A DNA stretch of 36,057 nt from Acidovorax facilis (GTDB lineage: Bacteria; Pseudomonadota; Gammaproteobacteria; Burkholderiales; Burkholderiaceae_C). Location: the NCBI RefSeq assembly GCF_023913775.1, contig NZ_JAMXAX010000051.1, forward strand, positions 1 through 36,057. Reading direction: 5' to 3'. Of this stretch, positions 7,953-15,838 are shown piece after piece. The position numbers were made by a program, and so were the translations under genes. Numbering within the stretch: position 1 is the first letter of the stretch; the number at the start of each line of letters is the position of its first letter. The notes beneath the pieces were generated by a model. The model ran no database searches. It saw nothing but the letters and a program-made list of their open reading frames with translations, and was not told the origin of the DNA.

Positions 7953-8276
7953 ATGGCCATTACGCTGACAGAAGCCGCTGCACGGCACGTCAACCGCTAC
8001 TTGTCCCGCCGGGGCAAGGGCCTGGGAGTGCGCCTGGGAGTCAAGACGACCGGCTGCTCCGGGCTTGCCTACAAGCTCGAATATGTGGACGACAGCGAGC
8101 CTGAGGACATCGTGTTCGAGAACCACGGTGTCAAAGTGCTGATTGACCCCAAGAGCCTGGCCTACATCGACGGCACCGAGCTGGACTTTGTGCGCGAGGG
8201 TCTCAATGAAGGCTTCAAGTTCAACAACCCCAACGAGCGTGACCGCTGCGGTTGTGGGGAGAGTTTCCGCGTTTGA
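7953..8276 (+). CDS. iscA: A-type Fe-S carrier IscA
   Basis: A 107-residue A-type carrier that receives clusters from the scaffold and delivers them, especially to [4Fe-4S] proteins. The three invariant cysteines are present: Cys35 in [14 protein letters not shown], and Cys99 and Cys101 in [11 protein letters not shown] at the C-terminus. It starts at ATG 7953 ([13 protein letters not shown]). It is the last gene before an intrinsic terminator at 8301-8333, so it closes the proximal isc transcription unit, at least in part. Confidence 0.96.
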   Translation: MAITLTEAAARHVNRYLSRRGKGLGVRLGVKTTGCSGLAYKLEYVDDSEPEDIVFENHGVKVLIDPKSLAYIDGTELDFVREGLNEGFKFNNPNERDRCGCGESFRV

Positions 8277-8300
8277 GCGCCTGCCGCCTTCGTGCCGTTA

Positions 8301-8333
8301 AACCGCCATCGCGCTGCGTGCTGGCGGTTTTTT
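8301..8333 (+). terminator. Intrinsic terminator between iscA and hscB
   Basis: AACCGCCA (8301-8308) pairs with TGGCGGTT (8322-8329), with a GC-rich 13-base loop that can fold further, followed directly by a run of Ts to 8333. The position, 25 bp after the iscA stop and 30 bp before hscB, splits the isc cluster. It probably reduces rather than abolishes read-through. Confidence 0.75.
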
Positions 8334-8362
8334 CTTTGATTCTTTGCTCAGCCACCTAGCGC

Positions 8363-8881
8363 ATGAACCTGCAATCTGACGACTTCGAACTGTTTGGCCT
8401 GGCTCGCCGTTTTGCGCAGGAGCGCAGCGCCATCGATGCGCGCTGGAAGGAACTGCAGCGCGAAGCCCACCCCGACAAATTCGCGGCGCAGGGTGCGGCG
8501 GCGCAACGCGTGGCCATGCAGTGGTCCGTGCGCATCAACGAGGCTTACCAACGCCTGAAAGACCCAATGCGCCGCGCGGCCTACCTGTGCGAACTGCACG
8601 CAGCCCCCATCAATGCCGAGGACAACACTGCCATGCCCACTGCGTTTTTGATGCAGCAGATGGAGTGGCGCGAGGCTTTGGAAGATGCCCGCGCAGAGAG
8701 CGAACTCGATACGTTGGACGACGCTGTCGCGCAGGCCCGCCGCGCCGCGCTGGCGCAGTGCGAGCAACTCATCGACCAGCAGCAGGACTACGCGGGCGCG
8801 GCCCGCCAGGTCAGAGCCCTCATGTTCATTGCGCGATTTGCCGACGACATTGAACGACGCCGAGAGCAACTGGGACAATAG
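8363..8881 (+). CDS. hscB: Fe-S assembly co-chaperone HscB (J-domain)
   Basis: A 172-residue type III J-protein that brings IscU to HscA and stimulates its ATPase. The J-domain carries the HPD tripeptide in LQREAHPDKFAAQG and the helix RINEAYQRLKDPMRRAAYL. The C-terminal helical domain, with FLMQQMEWREALEDAR, is the IscU-binding part of the family. It starts at ATG 8363 (MNLQSDDFELFGL), 30 bp after the terminator. hscA follows 80 bp later. Confidence 0.95.
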   Translation: MNLQSDDFELFGLARRFAQERSAIDARWKELQREAHPDKFAAQGAAAQRVAMQWSVRINEAYQRLKDPMRRAAYLCELHAAPINAEDNTAMPTAFLMQQMEWREALEDARAESELDTLDDAVAQARRAALAQCEQLIDQQQDYAGAARQVRALMFIARFADDIERRREQLGQ

Positions 8882-8961
8882 AGCGGTTTTGCCTTCCCCT
8901 TGGGGCCCCTGTCGCTTGCTGAGGTGATGGCGTCCCCCACCACGTTGAGACCCGAAATTTC

Positions 8962-10833
8962 ATGGCGCTTTTGCAGATCTCCGAACCCGGCCAATCCCCC
9001 GACCCGCACCAGCGGCGCATTGCCGTAGGTATTGACCTGGGCACGACCCATTCGTTGGTTGCCGCTGTGCGCAATGGCGTGGCAGAGTGCCTGCCCGACG
9101 CGCAGGGCAGGGTGCTGCTGCCCTCCGTTGTGCGCTACCTCGAAAACGGTGGTCGCCAGATCGGATATGACGCCGTGGCGGCGCAGGCCCAGGATGCGCG
9201 CAACACCATCGCCTCGGCCAAGCGCTTCATGGGGCGTGGCCTGAAAGACGTGGCGGAAGCGGGCAAGTTGCCCTACGACTTCGTGGTTGCTGCCGATAGT
9301 GACGAGGGCGGTATGGTCAGTCTCGCTACGGTGGATGGCAACAAGTCGCCCGTTGAGGTCAGCGCTGAGATTCTGGCCACGCTGCGCTACCGGGCTGAAG
9401 ACACCTTCAACGCCGATCTCTACGGCGCCGTCATCACCGTGCCGGCCTACTTTGACGACGCGCAGCGCCAGGCCACCAAGGATGCGGCCAAGCTTGCCGG
9501 TATTAACCTGCTGCGCCTGATCAACGAGCCCACCGCTGCCGCGATTGCCTATGGCCTGGACAATGCCAGCGAGGGGGTCTATGCCGTATACGACCTGGGC
9601 GGAGGCACCTTTGACATCTCGATCTTGCGCCTGACGCAGGGCGTGTTTGAAGTCATTTCCACGGGGGGTGACTCGGCCTTGGGCGGGGATGACTACGATG
9701 CCGCGCTGGCCGACTGGGTTCTGCAACAGCTAGGGCTGCAGGCGATCACACCAGCCGACAAATCAGCCGTGCGCATGGCTGCCCGCACCTGCAAGGAAGC
9801 TTTAACCGCTATTGATTCAGTAGCATTCAGTGCTTTACTATCAAGCGCTGAGGCCCGATTTGATGTCAAACGTTCAGACTTTGAAGCGATCACCGCTGAG
9901 TTGACGGCCCGCTCCATGGCCGCAGTGCGCCGTGCGCTGCGTGATGCTCAACTGGCACGTGACGAGGTGCACGGCGTGGTGATGGTGGGTGGCTCCACCC
10001 GCATGCCACAGGTGCAGCGCGCCGTGGAGGAGTTCTTCGGCAAGCCGCCGCTGACCAACCTCAATCCCGACGAAGTCGTAGCCTTGGGCGCCGCCATCCA
10101 GGCCAACCAGCTGGCGGGCAACAACACCTCAGGTGATCTGCTGCTGCTCGATGTGATTCCGCTGTCGCTGGGCATCGAAACCATGGGCGGGCTGGTGGAA
10201 CGCATCGTGGCGCGCAACGAGACCATTCCCACCGCCAAGGCGCAGGACTTCACCACGTACAAGGATGGTCAGACCGCCTTGGCGATCCATGTGGTGCAGG
10301 GCGAACGCGACCTGGTGCAAGACTGCCGCAGCCTCGCGCGTTTTGAGCTGCGTGGCATCCCGCCCATGGCCGCAGGGGCAGCGCGAATCCGTGTGACCTT
10401 CACCGTCGATGCTGATGGCCTGCTGAGCGTGAATGCGAAGGAGCAGGGCAGCGGTGTGGAGGCGCGCATTGATGTGAAGCCGTCGTATGGTCTCTCCGAT
10501 GACCAGATCGCGCGCATGCTTCAGGACGGGTTTGCCACTGCCGCGCAGGACATGAAGGCCCGCGCCGTGGTCGAAGCTCGTGTGGACGCCGACCGTATGC
10601 TGATCGCCACCCAGAGTGCGCTGGATGCGGATGGCGATGTGCTGAGCCCCAAGGAGCGCGCCGCCATCGATGCCTTGATGGTGGCCCTGCGCCACCAGCG
10701 CGATGCCGATGATGCCGGTGTCATCGAGGCCGCGACCGATGCACTGGCCAAAGGCACCGAAGGTTTTGCGGCCCAGCGCATGAATCGCGGCATCCAGCAG
10801 GCATTGGCCGGCAAGAACGTCGCGAGCCTCTGA
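8962..10833 (+). CDS. hscA: Fe-S assembly chaperone HscA (Hsp70 family)
   Basis: A 623-residue specialised Hsp70 that uses ATP to drive cluster release from IscU. The nucleotide-binding domain shows [41 protein letters not shown] and [14 protein letters not shown]. The substrate domain begins after [18 protein letters not shown], and the peptide-binding region includes [19 protein letters not shown]. An oddity is that residues 283-303 (9808-9870) are encoded by DNA that matches the dispersed short repeat of this window. It replaces a stretch of the nucleotide-binding domain with a segment about four residues longer than my recollection of E. coli HscA. The frame is kept. fdx follows 41 bp downstream. 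Confidence 0.96.
   Translation: MALLQISEPGQSPDPHQRRIAVGIDLGTTHSLVAAVRNGVAECLPDAQGRVLLPSVVRYLENGGRQIGYDAVAAQAQDARNTIASAKRFMGRGLKDVAEAGKLPYDFVVAADSDEGGMVSLATVDGNKSPVEVSAEILATLRYRAEDTFNADLYGAVITVPAYFDDAQRQATKDAAKLAGINLLRLINEPTAAAIAYGLDNASEGVYAVYDLGGGTFDISILRLTQGVFEVISTGGDSALGGDDYDAALADWVLQQLGLQAITPADKSAVRMAARTCKEALTAIDSVAFSALLSSAEARFDVKRSDFEAITAELTARSMAAVRRALRDAQLARDEVHGVVMVGGSTRMPQVQRAVEEFFGKPPLTNLNPDEVVALGAAIQANQLAGNNTSGDLLLLDVIPLSLGIETMGGLVERIVARNETIPTAKAQDFTTYKDGQTALAIHVVQGERDLVQDCRSLARFELRGIPPMAAGAARIRVTFTVDADGLLSVNAKEQGSGVEARIDVKPSYGLSDDQIARMLQDGFATAAQDMKARAVVEARVDADRMLIATQSALDADGDVLSPKERAAIDALMVALRHQRDADDAGVIEAATDALAKGTEGFAAQRMNRGIQQALAGKNVASL
9806..9870 (+). repeat. Dispersed short repeat, copy B, inside the hscA reading frame
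   Basis: accgctattgattcagtagc is followed by an AGTGCTT...AAGCGCT core and gaggcccgatttgatgtcaa. This is the same module order as the intergenic copy at 1143-1190 (left arm gctattgat..agtagc, hairpin core, aggcc, AT-rich tail). The local AT-richness contrasts with the surrounding GC-rich hscA. It is translated as [20 protein letters not shown]. Confidence 0.65.
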
Positions 10834-10874
10834 GCGTGCCCGGCGCATCCCTCTGAACAAGAAAAAGACACCCC

Positions 10875-11213
10875 ATGCCCGTCATCAAAATCCTCCCCCA
10901 TCCCGAATACTGCCCCGCAGGCACTGAAATTACGGCGCCTGCTGGCACCTCGATCTGCGAAGCCCTGCTGGACAATCACATCAACATCGAGCACGCCTGT
11001 GACATGAGCTGCGCCTGCACCACCTGCCACGTCATCGTGCGCCAGGGGCTGAGCTCGCTCAACCAGGCCGAGGAAGAGGAAGAAGACCTGCTGGACCGCG
11101 CCTGGGGCCTGGAGCCACAATCGCGCCTGTCGTGCCAGGCCATCCTGGCGCAAACCGATGTGACCGTGGAAATTCCCAAGTACACGATCAACCACGCCAA
11201 GGAAAACCACTGA
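10875..11213 (+). CDS. fdx: ISC-type [2Fe-2S] ferredoxin Fdx
   Basis: A 112-residue adrenodoxin-like ferredoxin that supplies electrons during cluster assembly. Cluster ligands are Cys42, Cys48, Cys51 and Cys87 (HACDMSCACTTCHVIV and RLSCQAILAQ), the same numbers as in the E. coli protein. An acidic run, NQAEEEEEDLLD, is the usual partner-docking helix. The stop codon TGA overlaps the dnaQ ATG by one base. iscX, which often follows fdx in other proteobacteria, is not present here. Confidence 0.95.
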   Translation: MPVIKILPHPEYCPAGTEITAPAGTSICEALLDNHINIEHACDMSCACTTCHVIVRQGLSSLNQAEEEEEDLLDRAWGLEPQSRLSCQAILAQTDVTVEIPKYTINHAKENH

Positions 11214-11926
11214 TGTCCCGGCAAATTGTTTTGGACACTGAGACGACCGGCCTTTCGGCCGAAGGTGGTGACCGCATCATTGAACTGGGTTGTGTGGAGT
11301 TGCTCAACCGCAAGCTGACCGGCAACAACCTGCACCTGTATTTCAATCCAGGCCGCGACAGCCACGAAGACGCGCTGAAGGTGCACGGCATCAGCAACGA
11401 GTTTTTGAAGGACAAGCCCAAATTCGCCGAGGTGGTGGATGACATCCTGCAGTACCTGCAAGGCGCCGAGATCATCATCCACAACGCCGCGTTCGACGTT
11501 GGCTTTTTGAACAAGGAGCTGGAACTGGTGGGGCGTCCCGCGTTTCGCACCTATGTGGAGAGCGTGACCGACACGCTGGCCATGGCCAAGGAGATGTACC
11601 CGGGCAAGCGCAATTCGCTCGATGCCCTGTGCGACCGGCTGGGCGTAGACAACTCGGGCCGGACCTTGCACGGTGCCTTACTGGATGCCGAGCTGCTGGC
11701 CGACGTGTACATCAATCTCACGCGCGGCCAGGATGCCCTGTTGATTTCCGACGATGCCCAGGACAGTGGCGATGGCCTGAAAATCGCAGCCATCGACCTG
11801 CGCGGACTGAACCTGCCTATCCTGCGCGCCAGCGAGCAGGAACAGACGGCCCATGCGGAGCTGCTGGCGCAGATCGACAAAGCCAGTGGTGGCAAAACAA
11901 TTTGGCGAACTATTCAGACAGCCTGA
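11213..11926 (+). CDS. dnaQ: DNA polymerase III epsilon subunit (proofreading 3'-5' exonuclease)
   Basis: A 237-residue DEDDh exonuclease that proofreads for the replicative polymerase. Catalytic residues are Asp8 and Glu10 in VLDTETTGLS (Exo I), Asp95 in HNAAFDVGFLN (Exo II), and His153 and Asp158 in HGALLDAELLADVY (Exo III). The C-terminal extension, ending GGKTIWRTIQTA, is where the polymerase alpha subunit binds in the family. The ATG at 11213 overlaps the fdx stop (TGATG), suggesting coupled translation. Longer readings upstream lie inside fdx and are rejected. The tRNA-Val promoter lies at the end of this gene. Confidence 0.95.
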   Translation: MSRQIVLDTETTGLSAEGGDRIIELGCVELLNRKLTGNNLHLYFNPGRDSHEDALKVHGISNEFLKDKPKFAEVVDDILQYLQGAEIIIHNAAFDVGFLNKELELVGRPAFRTYVESVTDTLAMAKEMYPGKRNSLDALCDRLGVDNSGRTLHGALLDAELLADVYINLTRGQDALLISDDAQDSGDGLKIAAIDLRGLNLPILRASEQEQTAHAELLAQIDKASGGKTIWRTIQTA

Positions 11927-11942
11927 AAAGCTGTGCCATAAT
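11913..11942 (+). promoter_or_regulatory. Candidate promoter of the tRNA-Val pair
   Basis: A CATAAT -10 box is at 11937-11942 with TTCAGA at 11913-11918 as a weak -35, 18 bp apart. It straddles the end of dnaQ (stop at 11926) and would start RNA about 12-15 bases before the first tRNA at 11964. Confidence 0.45.
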
Positions 11943-11963
11943 CGAAGGTTGTCACAGCGACAC

Positions 11964-12038
11964 GGGTGATTAGCTCAGCGGTAGAGCACTGCCTTCACAC
12001 GGCAGGGGTCACATGTTCGATCCATGTATCACCCACCA
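11964..12038 (+). tRNA. tRNA-Val (anticodon CAC), copy 1
   Basis: A 75-base cloverleaf. Acceptor GGGTGAT pairs with ATCACCC, D stem is GCTC/GAGC, anticodon stem is CTGCC/GGCAG with loop TTCACAC giving anticodon CAC (valine, codon GUG), and T stem is ACATG/CATGT with loop TTCGATC. The discriminator A and the 3' CCA are encoded. It is identical base for base to the second copy at 12087. Confidence 0.97.
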
Positions 12039-12086
12039 CGCTTTTTGACTTCTTGCGAAAGCACTCTGATTCAGGGTGCCATCGTC

Positions 12087-12161
12087 GGGTGATTAGCTCA
12101 GCGGTAGAGCACTGCCTTCACACGGCAGGGGTCACATGTTCGATCCATGTATCACCCACCA
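12087..12161 (+). tRNA. tRNA-Val (anticodon CAC), copy 2
   Basis: An exact duplicate of the tRNA at 11964-12038, including the encoded CCA, separated by a 48-base spacer. It probably shares one transcript, ending at the terminator that starts five bases downstream. Confidence 0.97.
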
Positions 12162-12166
12162 ATTTG

Positions 12167-12202
12167 AAAACCCCTGCAGATTTTGGTCTGCAGGGGTTTT
12201 TT
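12167..12202 (+). terminator. Intrinsic terminator after the tRNA-Val pair
   Basis: AAAACCCCTGCAGA (12167-12180) and TCTGCAGGGGTTTT (12187-12200) form a perfect 14-bp stem around a 6-base loop, and the T-run continues to 12202. The region from here to 12348 (146 bp) holds no gene that I can support. Confidence 0.9.
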
Positions 12203-12348
12203 CATGGGCGTTTGCATGGGCGGCTGTTTCACCGGCTTCACGCCGCAGGGAGGCTAAAGTGTCGGACTTGATTCCACGGCGGTTGCATTTCCTGGGACCG
12301 CACTCGCTGTCCTCTGGCCTCTTTGCCGCTATCGATACGCCCTGACCC

Positions 12349-13386
12349 ATGATCACCTATCACAACCCGCTTCACCAGGGGCACGCCCCCGCCCATGAAT
12401 TTTTTCGCGGCGAACGCGTGCCGTGTTTTGAGAAGCCTGCACGTGTGGACTATGTCGAAGGGGCGCTGCGGGCGAGGGGCCAAGACCTGATGACCCCGGA
12501 TGTGGATAGCGCCCCCGTGTTGTCTCAGGTGCACGCGCCACGCTATTTGGCCTTTTTGCAGACCGCTTGGCAGCAATGGCTGGCCCTCGATCCTGCCAAC
12601 GCTGGGGTGCAGCCATTCCCGTCGGTCTGGCCCGTGCGTACCTTGCGCAGTGATCTGGTACCTGAGAATTTTGTGGCACGTCTGGGCCTGTACTCCATGG
12701 ACAACGGCACGCCCATGGCGTCGGGTACCTGGGCTGCAGCCAAGGCTGGGGCCGATGCTGCCGCCAGCGCTGCGACCCTTGTGGCGCAAGGGGCCCGCGC
12801 GGCGTTTTGCTGCACACGGCCGCCCGGCCACCATGCTGGCCCCGACTTCATGGGCGGCTATTGTTTTCTCAACAATGCTGCCGTGGCCGCACAGGTGCTG
12901 CGCAACCAGGGTGCACAGCGTGTGGCGTTGCTTGATGTGGACTACCACCACGGCAACGGCACACAGAGCATCTTCTACGACCGGGCCGATGTGCTGTTCA
13001 TCAGCATCCATGGCGATCCCCGCACCGAGTACCCGTTTTATCTGGGCCATCCGGACGAAACCGGGGTGGGCGAGGGCGCGGGTTTCAATCTGAACCTGCC
13101 CCTGCCTGCAGGCACCAGTGCGACGACCTGGTTCGATGCGCTGGAAAGCGCCTGTGCGCGTATTGCCAGCCAGGGGGCTGATGCCTTGGTGGTCTCCCTC
13201 GGGCTCGATACCTTTGAGGGCGATCCCATCTCCAAGTTTGCGCTGGCGTCTGCGGATTTCACCCGGGTGGGTGAGCGCCTCGCACGGCTGGGCCTGCCCA
13301 CCGTCTTTGTGCTGGAAGGTGGCTATGCGGCTGCAGAACTGGGCACTAACGCCGTCAATGTGCTCGACGGGTTCGAGCAGGTTTGA
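12349..13386 (+). CDS. Histone-deacetylase-fold amidohydrolase, acetylpolyamine amidohydrolase-like
   Basis: A 345-residue member of the arginase/deacetylase superfamily. These zinc enzymes remove acetyl groups from polyamines or lysines. Motifs are RPPGHHAGPDFMGGYCFLNN with the catalytic His161-His162 pair, VALLDVDYHHGNGTQ with zinc ligands Asp198 and His200, SIHGDPRTEYPFYLG, and SLGLDTFEGDP with the third zinc ligand Asp287. VLEGGYAAAELG near the C-terminus is also typical. The N-terminus MITYHNPLHQGHAP resembles bacterial acetylpolyamine amidohydrolases more than acetoin-utilisation AcuC, so deacetylation of acetylputrescine or acetylcadaverine is a reasonable guess. The FAD oxidoreductase gene begins 29 bp downstream and is probably co-transcribed. 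Confidence 0.85.
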   Translation: MITYHNPLHQGHAPAHEFFRGERVPCFEKPARVDYVEGALRARGQDLMTPDVDSAPVLSQVHAPRYLAFLQTAWQQWLALDPANAGVQPFPSVWPVRTLRSDLVPENFVARLGLYSMDNGTPMASGTWAAAKAGADAAASAATLVAQGARAAFCCTRPPGHHAGPDFMGGYCFLNNAAVAAQVLRNQGAQRVALLDVDYHHGNGTQSIFYDRADVLFISIHGDPRTEYPFYLGHPDETGVGEGAGFNLNLPLPAGTSATTWFDALESACARIASQGADALVVSLGLDTFEGDPISKFALASADFTRVGERLARLGLPTVFVLEGGYAAAELGTNAVNVLDGFEQV

Positions 13387-13415
13387 GGATGCGGTTCCTA
13401 TTGGAGGGCTGAGTG

Positions 13416-14513
13416 ATGGCGGATGCTGTTGACTGTGTGGTGGTTGGTGCGGGTGTCGTGGGCCTCGCCGTCGCTCGGGCGCTGGCCCTGCAGGGCCGCG
13501 AAGTGATGGTGCTGGAGTCTGCCGATGCCATCGGAACGGGTATCAGCTCGCGCAACAGCGAGGTGATCCATGCCGGTCTCTACTACTCCACCGATTCGTT
13601 GAAGGCCAAGCTGTGCGTGCGAGGTCGAGACATGCTGTATGCCTACTGCACAGAGCGCAATGTGCCTCACAGCCGCTGCGGCAAACTCCTGGTGGCAACC
13701 GCGCTGAGCCAACTGCCCAGTCTTGAGTCCATCCAGGCGCGGGCGCAAGCCAATGGCGTGCTGGATTTGCGCTGGCTGGGCCGCCATGAAGCCCAGGCTA
13801 TGGAGCCTGCGCTGGAATGTGTTGCCGCTTTGTTTTCGCCCAGTACCGGCATCGTGGACAGCCACGCGCTGATGCTCGCGCTGCAGGGCGATCTGGAGCA
13901 TGCGGGCGGACTTGTTGCACTGAATTCGCCCCTGGCGCTTGCGGAATGTGCGCAAGATGCTATTAATTTGGAAGCATTCGACGGCACGCGCTTGCGAGCG
14001 CGTACGGTGGTCAATGCAGCAGGGCTGAACGCCCCCGGGCTGGCCCGCCGATTCGCAGGGCTGGGGGCGGATCATGTGCCCCATGCCCGCCATGCCAAAG
14101 GCAGCTATTTCACGCTGTCTGGCAAGGCACCCTTTAGCCATTTGATCTACCCCGTGCCCGAGGCAGCAGGCCTGGGCGTGCACCTGACACTGGACCTGGG
14201 TGGGCAGGCCAAGTTCGGCCCCGACCTGCAGTGGGTGGATTCGCCAGATGACCTGTTGGTAGACCCCGCACGCGGAGAGGCGTTTTATGCCGAGGTCCGC
14301 AAGTACTGGCCCGCACTGCGCGACGGGGCGCTGGCACCCGGCTATGCGGGCATGCGGCCCAAGATCCACGGACCAGATGAGCCGGCAGCGGACTTTGTGA
14401 TCCAGGGGCCATCAGTTCATGGCATACCTGGTCTCGTGAACCTTTTTGGCATTGAGTCCCCGGGGTTGACAAGTTCTCTGGCGATTGCAGAACATGTGGC
14501 CGCACTCGTTTGA
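13416..14513 (+). CDS. FAD-dependent oxidoreductase, DAO family (L-2-hydroxyglutarate oxidase-like)
   Basis: About 365 residues. The N-terminal dinucleotide-binding motif is [17 protein letters not shown] with an acidic strand end (VMVLESAD). It is followed by [20 protein letters not shown], which is characteristic of the LhgO/YgaF branch of the D-amino-acid-oxidase superfamily, and by [16 protein letters not shown]. The C-terminal half has [19 protein letters not shown] and [12 protein letters not shown], ending with the FAD-contacting [20 protein letters not shown]. Such enzymes oxidise 2-hydroxy acids or secondary amines; the substrate is not shown by sequence. The ATG at 13416 has GGAGG upstream; an adjacent GTG at 13413 is possible. 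A short stretch at 13959-13979 resembles the left arm of the local dispersed repeat. Confidence 0.85.
   Translation: MADAVDCVVVGAGVVGLAVARALALQGREVMVLESADAIGTGISSRNSEVIHAGLYYSTDSLKAKLCVRGRDMLYAYCTERNVPHSRCGKLLVATALSQLPSLESIQARAQANGVLDLRWLGRHEAQAMEPALECVAALFSPSTGIVDSHALMLALQGDLEHAGGLVALNSPLALAECAQDAINLEAFDGTRLRARTVVNAAGLNAPGLARRFAGLGADHVPHARHAKGSYFTLSGKAPFSHLIYPVPEAAGLGVHLTLDLGGQAKFGPDLQWVDSPDDLLVDPARGEAFYAEVRKYWPALRDGALAPGYAGMRPKIHGPDEPAADFVIQGPSVHGIPGLVNLFGIESPGLTSSLAIAEHVAALV
13959..13979 (+). repeat. Possible decayed half-copy (C) of the dispersed short repeat
   Basis: gctattaatttggaagcatt matches the left module (gctattgatt..agtagca) of the copies at 9806 and 29596, but the AGCGCTT hairpin core is not recognisable. 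It lies in frame in the oxidoreductase gene in a locally AT-richer patch. The evidence is weak. Confidence 0.3.
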
Positions 14514-14658
14514 TCTGGGGCAAGCCATTTGCAATCGGTAACCTCTTGAGACCCCGTCCTACGAAGGGGAACAGAGCGGATGACTAAGATGAACTGGTGT
14601 TCTGCACGGCTCTGCCGACAGGGCTGACTGATTTTTTGTTGCTTAAAGAAAGGCTTGT

Positions 14659-14961
14659 ATGACTGCTTCCGACACCACCACGACCCAGGGCGAACTGGAA
14701 AAGCTGGTTTCTGACCTGCGGGGGCTCCTGGCCAACAAAGATCTCGATGCGGTTCCGGAAATCAAGCTGCTGCGCCAGCGTCTTGACGATGGCATGCACA
14801 ACGTGCGCGAGTCTGCCGTGCGTGCGGCGCAAGATGCAGCCCGCCAGGCCAAAGACGCTGCCCTTGCGGCCGACCGCTATGCGCATGATGAACCATGGCG
14901 CGTGGCCGGGGCCGCACTGGCGGTGGGCGCGCTGGTGGGCTTCCTGCTTGCACGCCGCTGA
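14659..14961 (+). CDS. DUF883/YqjD-ElaB family inner-membrane protein
   Basis: A 100-residue protein with a long amphipathic, alanine- and charge-rich helix (LEKLVSDLRGLLANKDLD through AVRAAQDAARQAKDAALAAD). After a YAHDEPWRVAG linker, a C-terminal hydrophobic segment (AALAVGALVGFLLARR) serves as the membrane anchor. In E. coli, YqjD/ElaB/YgaM of this family are stationary-phase proteins that bind ribosomes at the membrane. The start ATG 14659 has AAGAAAGG upstream. The next two genes are YqjE- and YqjK-like, the same order as the E. coli yqjDEK cluster. Upstream, 14514-14658 has no gene. Confidence 0.88.
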   Translation: MTASDTTTTQGELEKLVSDLRGLLANKDLDAVPEIKLLRQRLDDGMHNVRESAVRAAQDAARQAKDAALAADRYAHDEPWRVAGAALAVGALVGFLLARR

Positions 14962-15003
14962 TCCGGGCTGTCAGGGCTCGGTTGCACAACACGGGGGCTG
15001 CGC

Positions 15004-15399
15004 ATGAACTGGCTTTCTCTTCTGGGGCTGGAGTCGCTGGTGGCCCGGTGGCGCGCCAATGTGATCGAAGGCGCCATTGCGGCCGAAGACCGGATGGACC
15101 TCGCCCGTCTGGAATGGCAGGATCAGAAGCAGCGCCTGCAGCAGATGCTGGTGTTGACCATCGTGGTGGCGGGGCTCACGGTGGTGGCCTTGATCATGCT
15201 TTCGTTGGCGGTGCTGGTTCATTTCTGGGATACCCCCCATCGCACGCTGGTGGCCTGGTTGGTCGCGGCCGTGTGGACTGTGGGATGGGCCGCGACGCTG
15301 ATGTCGCTGGTTTCCGTGGTACAGAAGGCGGGCAATGGATTTGCCCTCACGCGCCGCGAACTCGCACAGGACTGGCGTGACATCAAGGAGCGTTTGTAA
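15004..15399 (+). CDS. YqjE-like phage-holin-family membrane protein
   Basis: 131 residues. A soluble N-terminal helix (MNWLSLLGLESLVARWRAN) and an EDRMDLARLEWQDQKQRLQQ helix precede two membrane segments (about 49-72, MLVLTIVVAGLTVVALIML, and about 81-104, LVAWLVAAVWTVGWAATLM). It ends in a basic/acidic helix (TRRELAQDWRDIKERL). This is the layout of the YqjE/holin-superfamily III proteins. Despite the holin label there is no lysis context. The stop codon overlaps the next ATG (TAATG), indicating translational coupling. It lies 42 bp after the DUF883 gene. Confidence 0.8.
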   Translation: MNWLSLLGLESLVARWRANVIEGAIAAEDRMDLARLEWQDQKQRLQQMLVLTIVVAGLTVVALIMLSLAVLVHFWDTPHRTLVAWLVAAVWTVGWAATLMSLVSVVQKAGNGFALTRRELAQDWRDIKERL

Positions 15400-15731
15400 T
15401 GGCGACGACCCCTTCATCTCCATCTCCCATGTCGCAGTCTGTGTTTCCCCCGCCGACGGCTGCTCAGCAGCGGGTGCTGGACCGCATTGCCTTGCAACGC
15501 GAACGTCTTCGCGCCCGGAGAGCTGCGCGGGCCCAGTCGCTGGCCTTGGCGCAGCGTGACCCTGGGGCAGGCGGCATGGACGAATCCATGGCGCTTCGCG
15601 CTGCAGGGTTTGCGCGGGAGCATCCCCTAGCGGTTGCGGCCATGGCAGGGGTTGCCTTGGTGGCAGGGCCGCGCCGCCTTATTCGTTGGGCGGGCGTGGT
15701 GCTGCCCATGTTGATGCGGCTGCGGCGCTAG
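15399..15731 (+). CDS. YqjK-like small hypothetical protein
   Basis: 110 residues with an arginine-rich central helix (RIALQRERLRARRAARAQ) and a hydrophobic segment near residues 73-90 (EHPLAVAAMAGVALVAGP), ending in a very basic tail (MLMRLRR). No catalytic motif is seen. Assignment as the YqjK-like third member rests on position, size and the basic helix rather than clear similarity. It starts one base into the stop of the YqjE-like gene. A bidirectional terminator follows at 15778. Confidence 0.65.
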   Translation: MATTPSSPSPMSQSVFPPPTAAQQRVLDRIALQRERLRARRAARAQSLALAQRDPGAGGMDESMALRAAGFAREHPLAVAAMAGVALVAGPRRLIRWAGVVLPMLMRLRR

Positions 15732-15777
15732 GTCGGTGCTGCACGCACCCGCGCTAAGCGGCCTGCCTCTCGCAAAC

Positions 15778-15810
15778 AAAAAGAGCCTCTGATCACAGGG
15801 GCTCTTTTTT
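15778..15810. terminator. Bidirectional intrinsic terminator between the yqj-like operon and pyrD
   Basis: AAAAAGAGCC (15778-15787) pairs with GGCTCTTTTT (15800-15809). The stem extends inward (tctg/cagg, with one G-T pair) to a 4-base ATCA loop, giving about 14 bp. A-runs and T-runs on both sides allow use from either strand. Confidence 0.9.
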
Positions 15811-15838
15811 GTTTCCGGTTCAGTGGAGCTGCCTGGAC

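Noticed and set aside
12039..12348. Attachment site or integrated element at the tRNA-Val pair.
   Set aside because: No integrase and no partial tRNA copy at a distance; the repeat is simply a full second tRNA gene.
14571..14610. Possible sigma-E promoter ahead of the DUF883 gene (GGAACAG).
   Set aside because: No TC-rich -10 at 16-17 bases downstream; the resemblance is limited to five bases.
15004..15399. Phage lysis holin.
   Set aside because: The membrane layout matches the holin-superfamily YqjE group, but there is no endolysin or phage gene nearby and the context is the yqjDEK-like cluster.
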